From positions 15,521,001 to 15,585,000 of the forward strand of contig NC_090787.1 in NCBI RefSeq assembly GCF_040054535.1: 64,000 bases of DNA, given 5' to 3'. The translations under genes were made by a program, and so were the position numbers. Positions 25,979 to 36,320 of this stretch are shown piece after piece (position 1 is the stretch's first letter; the number at the start of each line of letters is the position of its first letter). The notes under the pieces are model-generated. The model searched no databases and had not been told where the DNA came from. It saw nothing but the letters and a program-made list of their open reading frames with translations. This DNA comes from Antennarius striatus. Taxonomy: Eukaryota; Chordata; Actinopteri; Lophiiformes; Antennariidae.

Positions 25979-27230
25979 AGCGGAAGCTGGAAGCTTTAAT
26001 GTTGTTTTTTCTCAAGTTCTGTAATTTGGAGCCATGTGAGTGGGATTCCTAAAATAGGCACAAATGATGGTAAAGTTTTACTGTGAATGAGAAAACAAAA
26101 GAAATGTTTTGAATTGTCATTGTTTTTTTTTAATGTTGTAACTTGTCTAATCTTTACTTAAATCCATATACCTCTGACGTGCTCTGACACTAAACCTGAA
26201 TTGGGAAATCAAAGGGACTTGGTTGTAGTTATTTTGGTGGTGATATCAGAAAAACAATGGTTGAAATATTCTTTACATGTTCTGGCAGAAGGGTAAATTC
26301 TCAAGGATTTTCTTCTCAGTTGTAAAGCAACTTCAGATCGTTCCTAATTTATGCTATAATTCATGTATCTTGTAAAAACATTACTGATTGTAAACAATTT
26401 CAAATTTGACATCCAAAAGCAGATTCACTGTGAAGGACCTTATTGAATATTGTTAATGTACCCTTTAAACTTGGTATTCTTCACCTCTGGCTATTCTGCA
26501 CTGTGTAGTGCATCCATAAATATTTTATTCTGACTGCGAATGTAATAGCCACAGTATAAGTCTGTTGTAGTACTCTTTGATTGTGACTGGATACTTATGG
26601 GACCTCACAAGCTTTTTATTAAGTTTTATTTGAAGCAGTTTTTGAGTAGGTTGATGAATGTGGTCTATGTACGTTAAGGAAATCTTTCAAATATTGGATG
26701 TACCACGATGAAATGTGTACATTTTCTGGGGTTTAAAAGACGTCAGCCTTTCATTGTAGCTCTTCATGGATAGTCTAAATCCACATGTTGTGTTTTGTCC
26801 ATGATGCACATTCCTGAAGTAATTTATTTAGAATGTTTAAAAACCCATTTAAAATTTTGCATTAACATCATTAAAACCCATCAAAGTCTGTATGAGCTTC
26901 ACTGCCATGTTGTGATTTTCAGTTTCTGATTTACATTTGTTGAAGAAAAAATATCTGTCTCCTATGCCACAATTCATAAATGTCTCTGGATAAGATACAA
27001 AAAAAATGACCCTTTCACTCTGTCTGTTTGTGTATGTGTGTGTGCATGCACAAGTGAGAGCAAGTGTAAGATAAATTTAGTAGGTAATGAGTAGGAATCA
27101 TGTTTCCTGCATGATTCACTCGAAGACACATCACTGTAAGCATTCAAAACCTGTTTGGCTTTGTTTCTGAAAATGTGTTATTAAGGTGATTCCTTAATAA
27201 AGTTGTTCTCAAACTGCAAATCTTCCAACA
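25979..27230 (+). other. dop1b: dop1b 3' UTR with poly(A) signal
   Basis: AT-rich sequence without a coding frame follows the stop. An AATAAA hexamer at 27197-27202 is a plausible polyadenylation signal; the transcript end would be about 15-25 nt later, just before an A9T10 run at 27233-27251. Confidence 0.5.
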
Positions 27231-27251
27231 TGAAAAAAAAATTTTTTTTTC

Positions 27252-27617
27252 AGAGTTCTGAATGCTGATGAAAATATCCAAAAGGATCTTTCCATGAGGC
27301 AACTAGGATCTAAATGTTTGTGATATTTGTGAGTGTCGTTGGTGTAGGCATGTAGTTTCTAGTTTGCTGTCATTGATTGGAATTTGAAAATATATTACCT
27401 ACAACTAGATAGAAAATATCAAAATCAACGATACTTTCGAGATCAGAAGGAAATGGTTGTAACCAGTAGAAATGTAGAAACAATCACATAGAAGTACATA
27501 CAATTATAAAGAAGTACATTTTAGAGAAGTGGACTGTAAGAGACAATTCCAATCTTGTGCAGTTGGTCAACACTGGAAACATTTACAGAGTCCAGCAGTG
27601 CAAGAAGTAGGTACGCA

Positions 27618-27649
<32 letters not shown>

Positions 27650-28500
27650 CGATTGGTGCCATCAGTCCAACGTTCATACTGTCCACCGCTGCATTGCTCT
27701 GGTGCAGCAGTGGCTCGACAGGAGCCAGGTGACACCTGTGGCCCATCTCCTGGACACGTCTGTGTTTGGGGGCTCTTGGTGCTCCAGCCTCTATCCACCC
27801 CTTGTGAAGCGCCCACAAGTTCCTGAATCAGTCTAACCTGCCCAGGTGCCAATTACATGAAGAACAAACAACCAACCACAGTTTAGTTACTTTACAATAA
27901 GAAATGCCAAACTATTATAGTTGCCCACAACTTTGAGATAACTGCACCGGATCATAAATGATGAAGTTGATTCGATAAAGAAAACAGTATTTCAGATAGA
28001 GGCCTTCTTTCAAACCTTTAAACCATCTCAGTATCAAAAAGCACAATTAATTTGAAATACTGTACATGTGCACGCGATATAATTCTCTTGTTCTCATCAG
28101 ATAATTAGTAGAACATAATTATCTTGTAATCAAGGGAAATAAGTGGTGTCATTACATAATTATGTTGCTCAAAGATGTGTTTGTATGCACAGTATTATGT
28201 TCTTTCTCCCAAAATAGCTCACAAGAAAAAAAAACCTTTGTATGACTTAGGGGTCACTTGGATTCCATTCATTATTCAAGATTTTAAATATTTTATCCCA
28301 GCTAGACAAATAATAAATTGCTGAACTGTTAATTTTGTTATTATTATTTTTTTAACGTATTATTTTGAAAAACCTTCCACCGGAAGTGATGCGCCAGTTA
28401 TTACAGGGCGACAATTTACGGCATTACACTGTAAATATAACGACTTGTAATGAACATATGATTAATATTTAGTTGAAACTCAATGCGTTGTGTAAAATGA
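27252..28500. other. dop1b-morc3 spacer
   Basis: No gene seen. It includes an (ATC)n microsatellite at about 27618-27649 followed by a 190-nt moderately GC-rich stretch without splice signals, then AT-rich DNA. The frame through the ATC run only yields a poly-His/poly-Ile artefact. Confidence 0.65.
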
Positions 28501-28554
28501 AAGCGAACTGAGGCGTCACGAACAGATTTAGGAAGCTGGATTGTGGTTCGTTGA

Positions 28555-28633
28555 CGACACAAACGAAACCTAAAACACTTTCGGTTTCCGTTGCTCACGT
28601 GACGTCACTTCCTCTGTTGTGTCAAAGCCCACG
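28555..28633 (+). promoter_or_regulatory. morc3: morc3 proximal promoter: ISRE-like site, E-box/CRE, ETS site
   Basis: TTTCGGTTTC at 28579-28588 reads GAAACCGAAA on the other strand, a match to the ISRE/IRF core GAAANNGAAA. CACGTG at 28596-28601 overlaps the palindromic CRE TGACGTCA at 28600-28607, directly followed by the ETS-like ACTTCCT. The start codon lies in CACGATGGCTGCC, which also resembles a YY1 site. These are motif matches; the start site is not mapped. Confidence 0.55.
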
Positions 28634-31600
28634 ATGGCTGCCGAGGTCCGCCGCGGCGTCCCTGTTAGCACGGTGGGTTCAGCGTACGCATTATGTGTCG
28701 TGTGCTTTAACGCGCACTGCTAACATGAGTAGAACCAGGATGTCCGCTGCTATATAGGAGTACTTTTATTTTGTTGAAGTTGTCACGACAGGGTATTTGT
28801 TAGCCGCATGTTGACTGGGACGCAGGGAGGTGTGTGCTGTGTGTGTGTAACACCCGAGTGTGGACAACAATGGCTTCTGTTGACCTTTGATTTCCTGTAA
28901 TAACACCATAGTAATGTCTTTAACCTCTGTTTAATAACATGTTTACTGCGTATGGAAAAGTGTTTACGCGATTCAACTCTGACAACAGGCTAAGAGCCCT
29001 CAAGTCGCAGAATTGGCTGAAGTTTTGGACGCCCGGGGGGCTGCTAGCAGAGAGGGACAGAGACCGGAAGGAGAACGCTGGACGGGTCGAGCGGCCGGAC
29101 CGGGTCTGGACTAGCTCTGAGTGGACTTTAGAAGAGCTCTCGGCTTGTTGTTGGTGATTGCCTGGAGCCCTCTCCGGACAGAGGCAGAGTCGTCTCTTCT
29201 CATTTGGTTCTTCTCACCTCCTTAACCAACCAGGGCTGTGAACCAGGGTTTGTCGTTGTTGTAGCTAACCCTGGTGTGTGTTGGAACGACGCTGTCGTCA
29301 CAGAAGGTGATGTAGGACGTCACAGTGTCCCTGTACTCATCTACACTGTTGGTGGCGTCGTTCTGTTCTCAATGAAGTTCAATGACAAAGCCGTGTTTGT
29401 AAATGTATGTCGGTCATGTGTGACAACTGGTTCATTGTCATTGTGGTGTCTGGGTTGCTGTTGTCGTTAGGCGAGTTGATGGCTTGGACGGGTTGGTCGG
29501 TGATCGGTGGTCGTCGATGGTGTTGATGATCACTGGATCACTGGTCTGGAGGAGTCTGGACGGCGTTGGGCTTCCCGCCACACTTTTAATACACTACATT
29601 CCACACAAGGTAGCACTGTAGCACCGGGTAGGGAGAATGCTTCCTCGTTGGGGATCGGGGAAGCATATTAACAGACCCGGAATGAGATGGCACTTCTGGT
29701 GGTGCAGAACTTCTTGGGCTCACAATAGGAAATTCTAATCAAGACTGACAACTTAGTTCCCAGAGAGGACTGCTGATGGTCTCATGCATGCATTATCATT
29801 GATTCATTGATCGCATTGACATCATAAAAAATTGACCCCCTTTTATGGGGTTAAACTATGAGAATACAAGCAGACAAAAAAAAGGCAATGCTAATGGCAA
29901 AGGAAAGCCACAAGTAGTTATCCTTTACACTGAGATGACTTCATTGCATAAGTGTAGCAGTGAAAGTGTTATCAGAAGTCTCTTGTTCTTCTTACTGTCC
30001 AGGTTGTAGTAGTCACACTCTCGATACACACCTTCTTCACCAGATGGTCAGCTCTATGATTCAGCTGTCACATCTGCTCAATAGTTATACATCACTGCTT
30101 TATAATTCCAGGGTTGATCCAGTCTGTGCTTGAATATTGTCACTTAGGCCAGGTTTACAACATCATTCAGAAGGCTGATCAACAGATTAGGTTATACGAG
30201 CAGAGGTTATCACAGTACTTAGAAATGACACCAAGGTAAGTCTAGATATCATGTGTTTTGAGTGTGGCGTGAAAGGACATACAGTGAGAGCCTGTTTTTG
30301 CAAGAAGTGCTGCAGTCACTGTAAAAACAATAACTGGGACAATAACAGCAAGACGATGCACAACAGATTTTGGAGGAGATGTGCAACAAGTTCAATGAAA
30401 GTTTCCAGGCAGACGCACTGTGTTGAATTAACTGATGGCATGAGGAGCAATGGTATCACAGAATGTAAGGCAAAACTGCATGAAGTGAGCACTGCCTTGA
30501 GTGCTCACTTCACAGTCTACACTATGAAGTGAGCACTCAAGGCAGGTTCATTCAGACAGGGAACCTGATACCAGAGCGAAAACAGAAGAATTTCCCCACT
30601 GGGGATCAAGTATAATAAGAAAATATTAGTATGGAAGTATAGTAGGAAAAAAACCCATTGAAAACTTTTAATTGCTTAAAAAAGGACTAATACATTGTGT
30701 GAGAGAAGCCATGGAAGCCCTTAGAACACTCATAGGCCCGTGGCTGGGTCCTCTGACCAGAAGCTTCCCACAGCTTGGTTCTTTGACCAGAAAGTTGTAA
30801 TTGAACACTTTTGATCACTTATGAATAGTCGCTATTGTTATATCAGTGAGGACATGCTTGGCCTCTTCCTTGGGGGTTAGTTGTCTGCCTTGAGGAGTTG
30901 GAGGAAGAGAGAGGGGGGTGGCTACGACACAATCCATTTCATTTTGCTCCAGCCATGGTATTCTTGCAGTCGTCATTTTTATTGTGCCCTTTTAAAGGGC
31001 TGGTTTAGTCAAAATGTATTTTCTGAATTTTCACAAACCTCGTATGTTGTAAGTCATCACAAAGACCTGCCCTACATATGGACATACAGTACAACCAATA
31101 TTAAAGTATTCTAAGAGAGCAGAGCAAGTCTGATCTGACCCTGTGATTCTGTTTATTCAGCATATTTACAACAGTGTTTCAGATGCGTATTCCCTGTGTC
31201 TCTTGTGGTTGGAAGGACGTGTCTTTCTTTATTTGCATGAGCTTAGGCATTGAACATATTCCTGGGCTGCGGGGATTTTCTACAACAGACTCAACAAAGA
31301 TTCTCCTTCAATTCGAGCATGGTCTGATGGTTTTATCCCAGAGTAATCACTCGTGGTCTAATACTAATTTAACTTCTAGGTGAAACTTTCCCCAATTTAC
31401 TCACTAAACCACGACTGTCAAGTAACTCAGCTGTTAACTGTAGGAGATAAAAGTGTTTATTATTCAAATGAATAATGTTTGCTTCTACAATTTAGGATTT
31501 TTTATATTGATATGCATAATACATTTGCTGAAATCCTATGATGTACTTGAGACCAAAGACCCCGTAAATTAATAATACAAATTCTTACTTTGCTCCACTT

Positions 31601-34600
31601 TCAGCTTTGCCCCAAGTTTCTTCATTCAAATTCCACCAGTCACACGTGGCCCTTCAGTGCCATCGCTGAGCTCATAGGTAAGTCTAAAGGTAACAATGAC
31701 TGCCCCCACTTGTACCATTTATTTATGTGAATTAATGTGAATATATTTGTGTGAATTTAGATGCCGGTACAAGATATAAACATTTGTTTCTGGTGATAGA
31801 TAATGCGTATGATCCTGATGTCAATGCAAAACAGTTTTGGATTGACAAGACTATGGTTAAAGGACAAGAATGCCTCAGTTTTATGGATAATGGAAATGGT
31901 CTGGATCATGAAACAATGCACAAGATGCTCAGGTACACACACTGCTGGTCATTAATCATTTCTTTAATCTGTTGTTCAGAATTATTTCTTATAGAGTACT
32001 GGCATACATCAAAATGATGTAAAACCTTTACAAATATTTTGTACAGTTGATGCTGCATTTGATTAATGAACCATGATATTATTCATTTACTGTACTCATC
32101 AAGAATATTTGTGTTTTCCCATTCAAGTTTTGGATATAGCGACAAAATTGCATTAGATGGTCTTGAGCCAATTGGTATCTATGGGAACGGTTTCAAGTCT
32201 GGATCCATGCGTCTTGGCAAAGATGCCATCGTCTTCTCAAAGTCCACCAAGGCCTTGTGTGTCGGGATGCTGTCTCAGACCTACCTGGAAATGATTCATG
32301 CTCAACAGATAATTGTACCCATTGTCTGCTTTGAACAAGAAAGGCCAAACAAGCATATCCTTTTCCTCCTGCAGTAATAAATGTCATCTAATTAATCGTA
32401 TATCATTTTATTTATTTGCATTTATGAAGATTCATCTGCTGCCAACTTAATGTACAAATACACTGCTGAAGCTGTTTAGCAATCTAATGTGTATCCAAAC
32501 AACAGGACTTTTATCAGGATTTCATGCATTTTATATTTTGTCTCTGAATAAAAGAGGAGTCTTGTTGCTGTGGGGGGTTTTTTAACCTTTGAATTTTCAT
32601 GCTGGAGCAGCAGCTTTGTATAACTGGGAAGTTAAAAAATCAAATAGCGTTATCATATTTTAACTTTCATTCCTAATTCAAAACAATCATGTTCCAGACT
32701 TGGTCTTTTCTGCGATCTAAAGTATTATTCTGTGTCTACAGATAAAGTGGAGATTTTAGTTTTTCTCTGTGTTTAGTTTCGTTTCAAAGAATGAAAACAT
32801 TTCCACTGGTTCTAAATTGTCTCTTTAACTTCAGCTTCACTCCGTGTTCGAGAGGAGCACAAAGCCAGTCTGCAGGACATCTTGTGTTATTCCCCTTTCA
32901 AGACACAGGAGGAGCTACTGGTGGAGATCGATGCCATCACCTCCTCGTGGTCCACAGGGACAACTGGCACAAGGATCATCATCTGGAATCTCCGCCGGTC
33001 TCTTTGGAGTCCATGTGTCCAAAAAAAAATACATTAATCACTTGATGGAACTGCACAATCTGATTTTCAGTTTGTTTGTTTTTTTACAGTACATCTGCAG
33101 GAACAACAGAGTTTGATTTTGAGAAGGACCGTTATGACATCCGTATTCCTTCTGATGTCTACGACACGATAAATAACTCATCTCAGGGTCATGTGGTCAC
33201 ATCATACACACCTGAAAGTGTTCACTCGCTGCGGGTAAGGAGCAGCGCACGTCTTCAGAATATTAACATTTTAACATTAATGTTCTGGGGCCCAACAGTA
33301 ATCACCATTCAAATAAAAGTGTCACCTGGAAACTGCAACCAATGCAAATTCACTCATCTTACATTTCTGCTCAGTACATTTCATACAAGGTTTTTTTTCC
33401 AACTTTTTAAATGAACAGCATATTTTCACAGATTCTGTTATTGTTTCAGGTTATAAGGTGGGAGTTTGTTTTTTTTCACAGAGTGACTATTTTTTTGTTG
33501 AAAAACATACGTTATTAGAAAAAAGCTATGTGTCTTAGAACCTGACAATCTTCACTCATCAATGAATGAAATGATTTCAAAATAAGCTAATCGCACATTT
33601 CTGTTATTGCATTATTAATGAAAGTGCACCACTTTTTTCCATATCTATCCAAAGTAAAACATACCCTCAGGAGATTGTCCATTTTCAGTGGCTACTAAAC
33701 TATACTTTTTTAATGGGTGTAGGCGTATTCCAGTATTCTCTACCTGAAGCCACGGATGCAGATCATCATACGTGGTCAAAAAGTGAAATCTCAGCTCATC
33801 GCTAAGAGTCTGGCCTACATCCGGAAGGACCACTACAAACCCATCTTCCTGGTATCTTTTTGTCTTGAGTATCTGTCTTTTGAATAAGTTTAGTGTTCAT
33901 AGTTTCACACATATGCATTTTTTATATGTATTTATAAATATTTACTTTGCTGCTCTCACTTCAGATTTCCTTAATTGTCTTTGTAGAACAAACGTATTCC
34001 CATCATTTTTGGTTACAATACCAAAAGTAAAGACCAATATGGCATCATGATGTATCACAAAAATCGCCTCATCAAAGCCTATGAACGGGCAGGCTGCCAG
34101 CTAAAGGTGAGCTTGTGACGTGTTGGTGAGGGTCTTTGTTTATTACACATATTTCTAAGGTTTCTTAATGTTATCATCTGGTGTTTTTGTGATTCTTTGC
34201 TTTTTACAGGCTAATAACAAAGGTGTTGGGGTCATTGGGGTCATAGAGTGTAACTTTCTGGATCCTACACACAACAAGCAGAGCTTTATGGAGACGGATA
34301 AGTACAGGTAACAGCACTGGATTAGCATTTAGTTTTGATCTAATCAGGTTTTGACCCTGAGTAGGGCCTGTCAGTACAGATGCAACTTCAGAATTGATTC
34401 TGTTGGTGAATTGTTTATCAAACAGACCACAAATTTAGAAGTTCTTTGTGTATTGATACAGGAAAACTATGATCAGTTTGGGGATCAAACTGGAAGAATA
34501 CTGGATGGAAATCCACCACAAGAGAATCAGGGAGAATCCAAACAGTGTCCCTGTGGAAGATGCCATGTTAGTAGATGTTGTAGTGACTGCCATGAGTTCC

Positions 34601-36232
34601 ACACGTGTAAATCTGTCACCATGAAGACAGTTTGATCTGATACTTGTCTCCATGTGTCCTCAGAAAGCGACCAGATCAGAACTGGGTTCAGTGCGATGAG
34701 TGTTTGAAATGGCGCAAACTCCCCGATGGCATCAACTGCAGCAAACTGCCAGATAAATGGTATTGCCGCTTAAATCCTGACCCTCAGTTCAGGTAATTAG
34801 CAGCATTTAAAATCCTACTGCAGTAACTAATTTGATTTGATTACAAAAACGAATGTGAATGCGGAAAAAGATACTCAACCACGTAACATAAAACTGTTGA
34901 AGTGTTTGTAGAGCCACACGTACATACTGTATGTTGTTGGTATCTAAAAGTATCTAAAAGTAAGTACTTTATGACAAAACACTGAAACTCAATCACGAAT
35001 CATAACAGTGACCCCTAAAAGTTTAGAACTTGATCTGCAGGTGAAGATTGAGTCTATATTTGAGTTTCTATTTTCTTTGTTGTTTTTACAACACAAAGAC
35101 AAAATGTCCTTTAGTGAGTCACTGAGTTACCATCCCTTGTGTTTCGTTTAATAGTTCGTGCTGTACTGTCTGATGTACTGTCTGTGTTGTCCTGCCTGTG
35201 TTGTACTGCCTGTTGCACTGCCTGTTTACTGTGGGTCAGAGGGGACTGCAATTTCATCTTTGCTGTATGTGGTGCATATATGGTAGACTTGACCATAAAG
35301 TTGACTTTGACTTTGAAGATTCTCATTCCTGAGAGTTTGTAAGCTATTGGCTGTTGGTAATACCAGTTATGGAACTAGTTATATGGTGATGATAGGTAAT
35401 TCTGTTCTGTGCATGTCTGCTAAGAGGCTCCCCACCACTCTACCTCCCATTGCATGCTTACAGGACCCCTTGTGTGTGGTTATGTGTATTACAGGGGCCT
35501 GCACACACTAATATGCATGTGTGTCATTGATTGACTAACTTACTAGAGTGTGCATTCTTAATTTCCCTTTGGGGATTATTACAGTATATACTTTTTTTTT
35601 TAATTAATGGGAGTCCATGTCAAGCATTAGCTTAAATGCTAATGCACCTTGTTTCTTCAGAAACTGCCTTGTAGGTGAGGAGCCAGAAGACTCTGACGAT
35701 GACCAACCTTCATACCGCAAGACATATAAACAGCAGTGAGTCCCGTTTGAATTAAAAATACTGATGACTAGGGGTGGGCCAAATCGTATTGTTCACGATA
35801 ATACCAGTACAATATTAATGAGGTACAGAAATTAATAGGCTCCGGCAACTCTCATGACCCACAAAAGTGGATGAAGCGGTTCAGAAAATGAATGAATGTA
35901 TTCTGACTTTTTCTACTACACTTATTTAGTGCACCGCAAACAATTCTTATAATAAGGCAAGACTTAAAAACACCGGTGGTGGAGAGCAAGCATGGCTGAA
36001 AGAAGTTCAGAGGAACAGTTAATCCCAAAAAGGGGAAATTACTGTACATTGAATTACTAGACAGACAGAATATTAGACAGAATCACCCGATCCGGATTGA
36101 GGTGTGTAAAAGCTTAGAGAGGAGTGTTAAGCAGCTAATGCTAGCCGCAGGACAAAACAATGTATACTGGTTCAAAATTACATTGCAGCATTTTTGAATT
36201 CAAAATATTTTCTTCAGTTTCATGCTGATATA

Positions 36233-36320
<88 letters not shown>

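Noticed and set aside
27555..27852. Poly-His / poly-Asp frames around 27.6 kb
   Set aside because: Created by an ATC microsatellite; no splice signals or homology recognised.
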